A stretch of DNA of 64,000 nt from positions 1 to 64,000 of the forward strand of contig QPFY01000015.1 of NCBI GenBank assembly GCA_003665825.1. Direction: 5' to 3'. The stretch is from Microbotryum silenes-acaulis. Its lineage: Eukaryota; Basidiomycota; Microbotryomycetes; Microbotryales; Microbotryaceae. The notes under the pieces are model-generated. The model did not search any database. It was not told the DNA's origin and saw only the letters and a list, made by a program, of their open reading frames with translations. The position numbers were made by a program, and so were the translations under genes. This document shows, one piece after another, positions 42,454 through 52,866 of the stretch. Position 1 is the stretch's first letter. The number at the start of each line of letters is the position of its first letter.

Positions 42454-43762
42454 CAAAGCCATGTTTTTTTAGGTGAGGCGGCTTTGCAAATCTCGCCATA
42501 TTTTTTTCCGTAGGTCGACACAATTAACGCACCGCGGGGCGGCGACGAGTCCCTGAACCCCCAGTGCCCTCTATAAACTCACACTCACAACTTTGGCCCG
42601 AGGATAGGCACTACCTCCTACTTAGCCGCAAGCGAATAACCACCGCAAGACAAGGCTAGAGACTCTAACGACAAATTAAATCCACATTTCATTCCAGAGA
42701 AAAGGACAAAAATGCCCTCGAAAGATAGCGAAAGGACAAAACTGCCCTCGTTTCTTTTCGTGAGGACAGAAATGCCCTTCTCTAAAGGACCAAAATGCCC
42801 TCGGACTCTCGGCTCCTGTAATACTTGATGTATCGGCTCATAACCAAGAGGATAGCTTCTTGTAGTCGTTGTGATCAGCGCCGTATACTCAGAGTCCCCA
42901 GAGATGCCGTGAGAATTCAGCTATCACGGTCGCAAAGTCAGGGGGCCTCATCGATCGTCGACGCGTCGAGGCGCGCGAGTTCGCGAATCGACGTTGGCCA
43001 CTTTCCGCATTCTCGCCCCGACATCGAAGTCACCTCCGACTTTCGACAATGGAACATTCTTTCAGGAAGGGGAAGAGTCTCTACGGAAAGAAGGAGCTCA
43101 CAGATGCGGGCCATCGATATGCGCTTGATCACCAGTTTCAGCTCGACCTTCGCAAGTCTGACACGCGTCGTGAGCAAGTGTCCAAGATCCTCCGTGCGCC
43201 TTCTCTGCCACTGCTATCTCCAAAGGGAAATGCAGTGTTTGGACCATCATTGTCTTCAATGAAGCCCACAGTTACCGATCGCTGCTACACACCGGCGACA
43301 GCAAGCGCAGACTTACGCGACACCGCTCCAACCTGTTCCATCTCGGCCCGAATGGAAGCTGCATCGTCTTCCTCGTGAGCGTCATGAGGTCACGGTGAAG
43401 TGGACGATAGTGACTCAACTGGCAAAGAAGAGGGTGTCATTAACATTCCGTCACATCTCTCCAAGCGTACACGACGTCCGATCAAGCGCAGGGTTTTTTT
43501 TTGTATCAAGCCTGATTAGATTTCACATATTCGGTTATCTACGCAAAATCAATGTTTCTTGAAAAGGGGGTTGGACTTATGTAAAGTCATAGCCACTAGA
43601 TCCATGCAGCCCCCACACTCCTGAAACCACCAAAAGTGTGATTCCAATCATGTGAGCACCAACCACCCTTCCTATTCCACGCTGTTAAAGAATAGGCACA
43701 ATCGAGAAAGAGAGAGAGGGGAGGGGAGGAAAATCAGGAGAGAAAACTCAGAAACTCCGTAC
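42454..43762. other. Left part of the palindrome spacer; no gene recognised
   Basis: Contains a four-copy irregular repeat of AAAGGACAAAAATGCCCTCG (listed separately). Frames of up to 145 codons at 42825-43378 have no recognisable domain. A nine-T run lies at about 43494-43502, which on the minus strand would be a short A-tract downstream of the LINE fragment. Confidence 0.5.
42702..42803. repeat. Irregular short tandem repeat (GGACAAAAATGCCCTCG)
   Basis: Four imperfect units at about 42702, 42732, 42763 and 42785, separated by 9-14 bases of different sequence. Confidence 0.8.
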
Positions 43763-44640
43763 TCATGAAAACGTCAAGTCCATCTGGTCCAGAAGCTCGC
43801 CGTCTGGCAGACGTCGAAGTCGGAATTTGAGATGCGAGCGGACTTCGCGAGTAAGAAAGTACGGGGTTGGTAGGGGAATTTGATCCTTGTGCTGATGCCA
43901 TCGAGCAAGGTAGAGCTTGTTGAAAGCAATCGCAAGAACGACCCGAACGACGATGTAGGTCCGAGAGTCACGACTTCCGTCACGCACCCGAGGAAGGCCA
44001 AGCATGATCTGAGGAGAGTCAACTTCGCCAGGTTGGAAGTCACCTGCCTGGCCAAGTGCAACCCTCAGCAGCTGCAAGGTCAGGCGCCAGAACTCACGTA
44101 AATGGTCACATTCAAAGTAGAAGTGCATGAAGGTGTCTCGTTGGCCGCACTGTGGACACCCATCAGATGCAGCGCGACCATGGTGATGTTCAAGCCACTC
44201 TCGCATGCTGGACAACGCCCAGCGCATGAAGATAATAGAACACCCAAAAACAATTCTGCAGTCTTTGATCGCCGACGAGAGTAGCCCTGCAAGTTGTGAG
44301 CCTGACAGAGAATCTGCAGTTGTTCACATTGCACGAAGGTTGACGTTGGACAAGACGAGCTGTCGCAACGAGCACCTGATCACTATATACTCGTCAAGCG
44401 AATGCGAGGAACCAGATCTGTTCAGTCCATGATAAGTGTACTGTACTCGTTCGCCATGTTGGCAAGAGCGACTGCCTCTTGTCAAGCCAAGCTCCCAGAT
44501 GCTGCCCAATGAGTCGCAATGACTCGGCGTCGGGAGGCACGACTAAGACACGTGAACTGGGAGAGATCGACATCGCCGCAGGGGTGGGGAACACAAATGC
44601 CACTTGTTACCAATGACTGATCTGTCGGACCGACTGAGCA
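43763..44640 (-). pseudogene. LINE (non-LTR retrotransposon) C-terminal fragment
   Basis: A 154-codon frame (44227-43763) includes CPQCGQRDTFMHFYFEC followed by DHLREFWRL. This is the Cys-Cys-His-Cys zinc domain found after the reverse transcriptase in LINE-type elements. Upstream frames to about 44640 (HLGAWLDKRQSLLPTW and others) look like the preceding thumb/connector region but are broken by shifts. The catalytic domain and endonuclease are absent: a typical 5'-truncated copy. Confidence 0.6.
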
Positions 44641-44738
44641 CCGTTCGTGACTGATTAACTACTCCCCGAGGAAGGTTGTACCATGAGCTACTGAGATGTT
44701 GATGTTCATACACAGCTATCAGACGGCGGAGCCGAAGG

Positions 44739-45290
44739 CAAGGGTCCGCATCAGATCAGATCTGATCTGACGGGGGTCAGATCAAGTTCAGATCAATCAA
44801 GCCTCGAGGAAAAAAAACCAAAAGTAGGCGGTACCTAGATGGTGCCATTGTGATTTCAACTGCGGCGCACCTGATCAGAAGAGAGAATGGATCGCGCCAT
44901 CTCATTGCAAACACTTTCTCATAGGGATCATGCGACCCAATCCAGTCATAAAAGCGGGGAGCTCCTCCAAAAAGCGGCGGCTTAGCAAGGTGATCACTTT
45001 GGAGGAGGATGAGGATGAGGATGAGGATGAGGTTGTGGAGGAAGAAGATGAGGATGAGGTTGTGGAGGAAGAAGATGAGGATGAGGTTGTGGAGGAAGAA
45101 GATGAGGATTTCAGGATTTCAACATGTAGACATGTAGAAGTCTCTCTGTGCCAAATTAGGCAATTTCATGTCTCAGATCAAATTGATCTGCTCAGATCAG
45201 ATCAAGATCAGATCAATCAAGGCAGAATCAGAAAAATTCAGATCAGATCAGATCTGATCTGGCGGTGATCTGATCTAATGCGGACCCTTG
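44739..45290. mobile_element. Non-autonomous hAT-type MITE, copy 2, with 8-bp target duplication
   Basis: A 552-bp element bounded by GCCGAAGG at 44731-44738 and at 45291-45298, a perfect 8-bp target site duplication. Terminal inverted repeats start CAAGGGTCCGCAT. Subterminal GATC-rich arrays are present at both ends. The interior encodes MRPNPVIKAGSSSKKRRLSK and then a Glu/Asp run expanded by GAGGATGAG repeats relative to copy 1. The 8-bp duplication and the TIR start are features of hAT elements. No transposase catalytic domain is present, so it depends on an autonomous relative. Confidence 0.9.
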
Positions 45291-45587
45291 GCCGAAGGCA
45301 TGCTTCCGCGCCGTTTCACGCCGGTGTCTGTGCCGGCTTTTGCCGGCTGGCTGCCTGCTGCTGGCCTTGCGCGCGGGCCTGTGCGGGAGCCGCCCCCCGC
45401 CAACGAAGATTACTAATGTTGAGACCGTCGCCAATTTCCCAAGCGCGCGCGCCCCCACCCCGCGCCACCAGAGCCGCCCCCGCCAACGAGAATTACTAAT
45501 GTTGAGATTGTCATCAATTTCCCCAGCTCGCGCCCCCCCAATTTTCGTTCAACAAACCTTCAGCTCTAGAGCTCTAGAGCTTCAGGG

Positions 45588-46933
45588 ATTTTAGCCAAAT
45601 TTCAGCAGCCTTCGGCGTGACCTCTTGCCGGAGGGCCTTCAGATTGCACTCGAATAGCAATCACTTGACACTTTGTAGCTTAAGTTTTGTAACTGGGAGC
45701 TGGGAATCCTACTATCCTTTACTACCTCTATATTAAAAAAAGGTGAGTTAGGAATGTACCTAAAATCGCTGTGTTTAACTAGGTTGCGGCCCGGAGGGCC
45801 GCCTGTGGTGGATGTACTAGCATACTGTTGTGTCTGTCGCACCTGCCTGTGGTGTCCATGTTCCGATCAGAAGTCATGTACAAGCGCTGTGGTAACTTTT
45901 GTATTTTTCGTGCCAGTCGAACGAAGCTACAGGGTTCCCAGTATTTTTCTTCACTTTTCATCGACGTAGAACAGTGCGAACACTTATATTGTATTTAATG
46001 GACGGCAAGCGCGTGGCTTTGTATGACATTGCTTCTACAGCAGAGCTCCGCCTCACGGGCGGGGCGAGGGCTGGCGTCTGTCACGTGATGCGGTGCGCCG
46101 GCGGTGTCAGTGTCATTCCGGGGGCTGAACAACAAATTTGCCCGTCCGGCAGCGGACCAGCGGCATTAGGGGCTGAACAATAAATCAAACCCCGTAAATA
46201 ATCCTGCGCCACTCCCTCGAACCTTTCCTTTTTCCCTCCCACTCTCATCCAATTTTAGTGACACTCATTCAAGAACAAACCCTCCCACTATGCCCCGGTC
46301 CCAAGGTCGCCAGGGAGGGCCATCGCAACCTCGCCAAGTCTTGGGCGCGAGGGTAGCGCTGTACCATGGGCCTGCTCGAGCGCCTGCTGCTGGGCGCCCC
46401 GCGGCTCGACCCTCCTCTTCCTCCCGCTCTGATCAACAGAATCAGCCCCCCGCGCGTCATGACAACCTTGGCATTGCGACACGTTTACGTGCCCGCCGTG
46501 CAGCTGTGCAGAACGGACAACGTGGTCAGCGCGATGGCCGACCCGACGCTGAGCTCGCCCCACCACCACCTCCTGCGCAAAGGCGCGTGCGCCGGGTTAA
46601 GCTCATCAAATCCCCTCCCTCTGGGAGGGCGCGACGCGCCCAGCGTACATGAAGGTCGTTGCGAGCTCCGCCGCGGTGCAGGTGCACCGCCCGCACCTCC
46701 CGGACCGTGGGTGGGAAGCAAAGATCGGCGCGCGCGCGCGTCTGAGAACCTTATTTCATGGGGGCGTTTTGTCGTGCAATCCATTATGCAGATGTAGATA
46801 AATGGAAAAATAGATTCTCAGCTCCCAGTTACAGGACCTTAGCTACAAAGTGTCAAGTGATTGCTTTTCCAGTGCAATCTAAAGGCCCTCCGGCGAGAGG
46901 TCACGCCGAAGGCTGCTGAAATTAGGCTAAAAT
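45588..46933. mobile_element. Element with 118-bp terminal inverted repeats
   Basis: Bases 45588-45705 and 46816-46933 are reverse complements (about 90 percent by eye; shared AATTTCAGCAGCCTTCGGCG and CAATCACTTGACACTTTGTA). The 1.1-kb interior holds a GCGGCCC-GGA-GGGCCGC hairpin (45786-45802) and an Arg/Pro/Gln-rich 120-codon frame starting MPRSQGRQGG at 46290, with no recognised domain. I see no target site duplication. It may be a MITE-like or foldback element, or a decayed transposon. Confidence 0.6.
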
Positions 46934-47272
46934 TGTGTCGAGATTTGCAAATAGTCCCAGAATCTCGACTTTCACAAAGGCGCCTCGACGAGATTCAGGA
47001 TTTTGGGTCCTAAACCGGTCCAAACCGCGCACGCGCCTAGAAATGATTTCGGCCCAGCTGCAGAGTAGCTGCAGTTTGCAGGCTGCAGCGCGACAGAGCG
47101 CGACGGACTGCGATGGCGGAAGGCGACCTGCATCCCTTCCTTTAACCAGCCACTGCAGTACATCTTCGCGCTCCCCCATCCGAGTCCATCCACCATTCTT
47201 CGTCGGTCTGTGGATCTCAGAGCTCCAAGTGGATCGACACTCGAGTCTCAACAGCTGCAAGACTGCATCAAC

Positions 47273-49800
47273 AGTGAGTCAAAAAGCCCTCCTACTGTTC
47301 GTTCCGCGTGATCTGGCTGTTCAGTGTTGACCCAACATTGACCCATGGACTGGACCCGATGGCAATTGCAGTGCCTAGTCAGGACGCCCGGCGCTCGGAC
47401 CAGTCCATCTCGGGCGAGGCGTCGTCGGGGCCCGAGATCCGAAGAAGCGCACGACTGATGCAGATGCCCAACGCCGCGCCCCCCGCCCAAGCGGAATCGA
47501 TGCGCCGCGTCTCGTCTACTCTTGCGCCCCCCGCCCCCGCCGCCACCCAATCGCTTCCGACATACCTGCCTAGCTCGTCGGCTCGCACCTCGGTGACGCC
47601 GACGCCCAGGCGGATCATCCACGACACGACTCGACCAGGGCGAGCAGGTCGCTCACGCGAGGCCGTAGGCCTGTCAGGCATGTCGGACCTCGACGATGCT
47701 TTGCCACGTTCGAGTCCGATGAAGTCGAGTCCCGTAGTGTCGATGACCGTCACGGCGGCAGAGAGGGAGCAACAGCTCTTCGCCCACATGGGCAAACCTC
47801 GACTTTCGAAGGCGATGGACAAGTACTTTCTTGCTACGCCTTCCAAGTACGAGGCCAACATCCTCCAACCGACCAAGAAACTGGGGACGGAGGCTGCGAT
47901 GAAAGAGATCGCTAACGCGATCAAGGATGTGGTGAGTGCCCCGGTGCTATCGCTTGGCTTCGACCGCACGAGTATGACTGACCACTGTGTCCCGATCATT
48001 GATGCACCCGGGTGTAGACTGGTGATCGACGTCTGGTCGGATGCGGCAACTCGGGTAGCCACATTAAGCTGGCGCCCGATCGCGGGGAGCAGGAGAAGAC
48101 GCCCGACGCCGTCATATTGACGCATGCGGCGGTGGCCGCTTCCCCCGATCTTCCGTTCGTTTGGGCGCAGTCAGAGCACCCAACGTCGATGGAAGGCACG
48201 CCCCCGTCGCCTCAACGCGCATACTCGCAGATTGCAGTGGCGATTGAGGTGAAAGAGAGCGACACGAAGAGCGCAGAAGCGCGTAACCAAGTGCTTAGGC
48301 GGCTACACATGATCTGCACGACCGCACTCCGCGCCCACGCGATCGGGGTCACCCTTTGCGGGGACGTGCTTCAAGTCTACCTCGTCAACGCGTGTGGGGT
48401 GTTCACGACGAGCGCCCGCAAGTGCGGTCAGGAAGCCGTGCTGCTCCGGCGCGTGCTGTCACACCTCATCGAACTCGACGACAACGGGCTCGGGATGCTG
48501 GCCTCGACGAACGAGGTCGACGATGGTTTCGGCAATTTTGTCGTCTCGGACAAGTTTCTCCCACCCCGCGCCCACGACTTCGAGTCCGAGCTCGGCGATA
48601 TCTCAGATCTCGAGATCCAGGAGCTCCTCTTCCGACGTCGAAGCTGCACGGGTCGTGCAACCTCCGCTTTCCGCGTTACCGCAAGACACGCGCCTGTCGA
48701 CCCCACGTCGATCAGCTTGCCTACCTCTGCCACCGAGTACGCCATGACAGTCGCATGGGTCGAGCAATCCCGCCTCGACGATGCGATTGCCCTACGTCGC
48801 AATATGCACGCCGCGTCTCGTGCCGACACCGAGGGTTTAAGCCTTAGCGCCGGCATCTACCGGGACGACTTCCGCACGCTTCCGACCTTCTTCGGTGATG
48901 ATGAAAGCTTCGATGATATCGGGCCCCGGGCACTCGAGGTGGTCTTCCACCGACAGTGTTATCGGCCCCTCAACACGGCGACCACGACCAGGGAACTCGC
49001 CCAGGCCGTACTTGGAGGCGTCAAAGGTGAGCACAGGGATCAATTGGGCGGCCTTGCGTTTGCGCTCCCTAGCCGACACGCCCATTCCTATGACAATGCA
49101 GGACACCGAAACCTCTACAAGCTGGGGTATATTCACCGGGATATTTCGTACGGCAACGTCGTCATCGACCGCGACGGTTTCGGCGTCCTTATCGACTATC
49201 ACCTCGCCGTCCCGCATGATCGGCCTTGCACCGAGCTGCACCACAGAATACGATCCGTGCGTCCTCCCCTCTGTATGTTCCCCCAAATAAAGTTTCTGAC
49301 CAGCACTAACCTTTGGACTATACGACATCTGACAGGGCACCTGGCCCTACCTCGCCTGCTCGATCCTCGCCCAGCCACAACAGCCGCTCGGTGTCGTCCA
49401 CGAACGGTGGCACGACATCGAGTCGCTGTTCTACGTCGTAATGGAATCTTCGTTCCGCGAGCCGTACAAGGGCAACGAGGAAGTCCTCGTGATGACGCCG
49501 AAGGGTCAGACTATCTGGGAGGACTGGAACCAACCATTTGCGCACAGAGTCTATAGCCTCAAGTATATGCTTCGCGTGGACATGATCTACAGATCTTTAC
49601 TCGAAGGCTGTGCACATCGATGGACAAATATCCGGCTACTCATCGACATCTTGAGACGCAATTGCGGCCTCGATAGCCGGTTCCTTGGTCTCAAGGTGGC
49701 TGAGGAAGATTCCGAACTGGGGCAGTTGTGGGGTCCATCCAAGGCGATGTCGCATGAATCCATCATCTCGGACATTGAGCAGCTGCTTCCCTTGCTCTGA
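47273..49800 (+). CDS. FunK1-family fungal protein kinase C3
   Basis: A predicted 729-residue kinase. Exons: base 47273, 47372-47931, 48018-49026, 49102-49256 and 49336-49800; introns 98, 86, 75 and 79 nt, all GT-AG. The start codon is split across the first intron (A|TG); ATG 47359 within that intron is in frame and gives a start if the intron is kept. Features in order: RRSARL near the N-terminus, an Ala/Pro/Ser linker, a helical stretch (MDKYFLATPSKYEANIL), the FunK1 N-lobe, HRDISYGN (about 535-542), LIDYH, GTWPYLA and HERWHDIESLFYV. It is 11 residues shorter than C2 in the linker. The 75-nt intron 3 is free of stops and in frame, so retention would add 25 residues just before the catalytic loop. 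Catalytic residues are all present. Confidence 0.85.
47274..47371 (+). other. Candidate intron splitting the start codon of kinase C3
   Basis: Donor CAACA|GTGAGTCAAA, acceptor GCAATTGCAG|TGCCTAG. Splicing creates ATG in frame with PSQDARRSDQ. Same phase and position as in kinase A. Confidence 0.65.
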
Positions 49801-50601
49801 AGTGACCACCTTTGCGCTGGGCTTAAATATAGTCGCTCGTTGTTAGTTCCGATTGTTGCAATAGATACCCAAGGTCAATTTCCGTCCGTTCCAGTATAAT
49901 TCCAGACTGAAAATAGGACTGCGCCAGCGGTGCCTTCATTCGGCTCGACTGCGCAGAGTTTCTGGCCTAAGTTGTAATCTGGGAGGGCCCTTCCATCATT
50001 CACGTTTTGCTCATAGGGGTGTTGTTTTTGGAAATGTATCAGGTTTATTGTCCTGGCCCATGTATCAAAACGGCGTAACCTTGAACCAACGAAATGAAAC
50101 CCATAGCCCCGTACCAAAATCCTGTCTTTGATCTCACTGACCCTGCAGAGGGCCCAGCCAACCTAGGCCAAGTGCGAGGACGGTCAATTTCAAGAAACGA
50201 AACGCTCGAGCGAGACCGCATCATCACCAACTATTCATGTTTATGCAGCAGCGAATGCTTCTTTCGCGACATGACCGACTCCCAAAGTCCATTGATCTTC
50301 AGATGCGCCGACTGTGTCCACACTACCTTACATCTACTGCCCCGAAAAGGTCGCCTTTTCTTGCGGGACGGGGAGGTACCATAGGCTGAACAAGCACGGT
50401 GCCTGTACCATGTCGTTCGCGTGTGTAGCCGCCGTGATCTGCGCGGTTCGAGTCGGGACGGTGTAGCGGAGCGTGAGCTGCGTTGCTCGACGAGGACGGC
50501 GAGGAACGCGACGGAACTCGGCTGAAGCCGGCGAGGGATCAGATTTAGTTTCAGGCTTTCTCCCAAACGGTAGCAGTGCTGTTGTTAGAAATCGACGCAG
50601 C

Positions 50602-51156
50602 TCAAGAACATCGAGGCGAGATGTGTACCGTTAGCGGCGAAAAACGGCGATGAACGAAGGCGCCCATCTGGTCGAGGTAGAGCGAGACTTGGAAAAGCGC
50701 TGGCATTTCAAGGTGCTCGATCACGTAAAGTGCCACGTTTGGGTCCGTACCGGCGATGTGAAACGTGCGGATGCTGGGCCAGACGAGGCGGTCGAAGTGT
50801 GGGATGGAGCGCACAGAGCATGACTCCGAGATGCGGAAGTTCTTGAGATCTGGGTGGATGGGTGGCATAGATTGGTTGAAGAAAAGGTCTTGGTAGTCAA
50901 CCTGTGTCATATGATAGGGGGAGAAACTAAACATTCCGATACTGGTGTGGTGGCCTCATTATGGGCTTCTCGCCAGTATGAGAACCAGATGGCAGATCAA
51001 CTTGACGAGCTCGGGAGGCAGCGACGACGCGAGGAAGATGCGGCGTCCTGTCAAAGCCGATGTCGGAATGCCTCGAGTGCTCGTGAGGGTAGATGCACCA
51101 CTAAATTCAATTAAAGCAACAGTCTGTAGAGCGATGTTGGGCTCGCCAGATGCCAT
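50602..51156 (-). CDS. F-box-like fragment, right-arm copy
   Basis: Mirror copy of 38225-38779, encoding the same two peptides (51156-50959 and 50934-50602) with no amino-acid change by eye. Same caveats: F-box-like LPPELVKLI, two frames, no clear intron. Confidence 0.35.
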
Positions 51157-51856
51157 GGTGGGCTGAGAGCCTTAAAGCGAGCGGATGAGTGAAGGGAGAG
51201 AGACGGTCAGAGACGGCCCGCCCTGATGCTCTCTGCCCGAACGGATTCCGTTTCCACTTCCTTTCCGTGACGCGAGATCCGGGACTCGTCGGGTGATCAA
51301 TGTTTTGGCAGACCTTCCTCTCGAGTCTTCGCAGACTCGCCGTTTCTCCTCGCGCAAGCGCGTCGTGACCAAACCGCGGACCAGCGGTCAGTGATCGACC
51401 CAACCCATAGTTGTGCTGCGCAAGGCGGGCCTGTGCAGCGTTCGAGGTGTGAAGCACCCAACCAGCGGACCTTGCACTGACCTTGAGTTCGATCAAGACA
51501 TGATCTACAACCTCCGAGGGACATTCTCTGCGCCACTCTTTCACTGGAGCAGTCGGGTTGACCCAATATAGCACATCTATGATTTTGTACTTGAACAGGC
51601 GTCAATGAGTTCCACCTCTGTCGGGGAATGCCGTCGCACCGTCGCAACTTTCGCCTCATCGAATGGCCGAAGTCTTGCACGCTCGCCTTGCGCTCGAGCG
51701 GCACCGATTTTCGTCGCTCTTTGAGCTTTTCCTGACCCCCCTCTCTTTACCTACATCGCTATCTCACAGTTGCGCCACTTCCTCAGCCACGTTCTCACCA
51801 AGTACTGCGCCCAGCTCACATCGGTCACCTTGTTCTGCGCCGGCGGGGTTACCCAT
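51107..51856 (-). CDS. Hypothetical gene, right-arm copy
   Basis: Mirror copy of 37525-38274, starting 6 bp inside the arm. The second-exon frame (51574-51107) is identical in translation to that of the left arm. No domain is recognised. Confidence 0.3.
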
Positions 51857-51862
51857 CGATAT

Positions 51863-52866
51863 GGGGAGTCAAAAGAGCGTGCGCTACTACTGCGGTAAGG
51901 GCTGGATAACTATGTATCACAATTGTGTTGGGGCTAGTTTAAAGTATTTTAGTCGATTAACCAACCGATAGTACCTGGACTATAATGTATACGCACTACA
52001 ACGAGCGGTCTGTCAATTTCGCGACTTGAGGGATCGGGAAGCGACCACAATTGAGAAAGACGAAATTGTGCCAAAAACGCTGCCTTTGATGCGCTGTAGT
52101 TTCCCTATATGCATTGCCCCGGACTTGGAGTTTCTAACAGAGTATATTAAGCTCTTCCCTGGGGGGGGGCTTTCTTGGGCTTAGACTTAGTACTGCAATC
52201 AGTCATCTCGATCGCAGATTTCTTCAAGCGAGGGTCGAGACTCTTCACCCCAGAGCTTGACATCCATACAGCGACAGCATCGATACGGGCAGAAATAATC
52301 CTGTGCATACCTGTGTGACGCTTTTGCGGTGGCTGCAGATGTATGCGCGTGGCGCTCCACCTCGTCGCCGGCGTTCCTCTCATTTTCGCCTGGCAGTCGT
52401 CAAGAGGAGCCCCTTGACTCGCTCGCGGGCCCGCTTCCGAGCGCCGACTCATTTCATCCCGCGCTGCAAAGGCAATACCTACACCTTCGGGCTCCGTGAT
52501 CAAAGGCTCTCGGGGCGTAACTCTTGCATGTCAAGTTGCTCAAACACTCTATGGGGTTAACCCCTGTATGCCAAGCTACAGCCTTTGCGCTGCACCCCTC
52601 CGCTCGTGGGTGCGATTTTGCAGGGGGCATCCCGACTCCGATGGAAGCTTGCGCTCCGAAGCGCTGCGGCTTTGAATACGTCTAGGCAGACCCGAGACTG
52701 GCTTTTTCGTGTGTGTGTGTGAGATGCAGACACCTGGCAATGCACGCTCACTCCGAGCACGACCACCGAAAACCTTGTTCGCTACACGCAAAAGTCAATG
52801 CCATTTCGGGGTTATGCTCCGGCACCCAGCACGACTGCTGGATCACGTCAGCAACAAGCTGAGACT
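51863..52866. other. No gene recognised between the palindrome and the Helitron
   Basis: A 118-codon minus-strand frame (52147-52503) has no recognised domain. A nine-G run lies at 52162-52170. The 5' end of the Helitron may lie within this stretch, but I cannot place it. Confidence 0.4.

Larger units (their letters stand above)
46954..51862 (-). repeat. Large inverted repeat, right arm
   Basis: Reverse complement of 37519-42453, about 4.91 kb. Its inner edge lies 20 bp from the end of the 118-bp-TIR element, suggesting that element insertions or a breakpoint defined the spacer. Its outer edge is at CATCGATAT (51862), beyond which the two flanks are unrelated. Confidence 0.95.
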
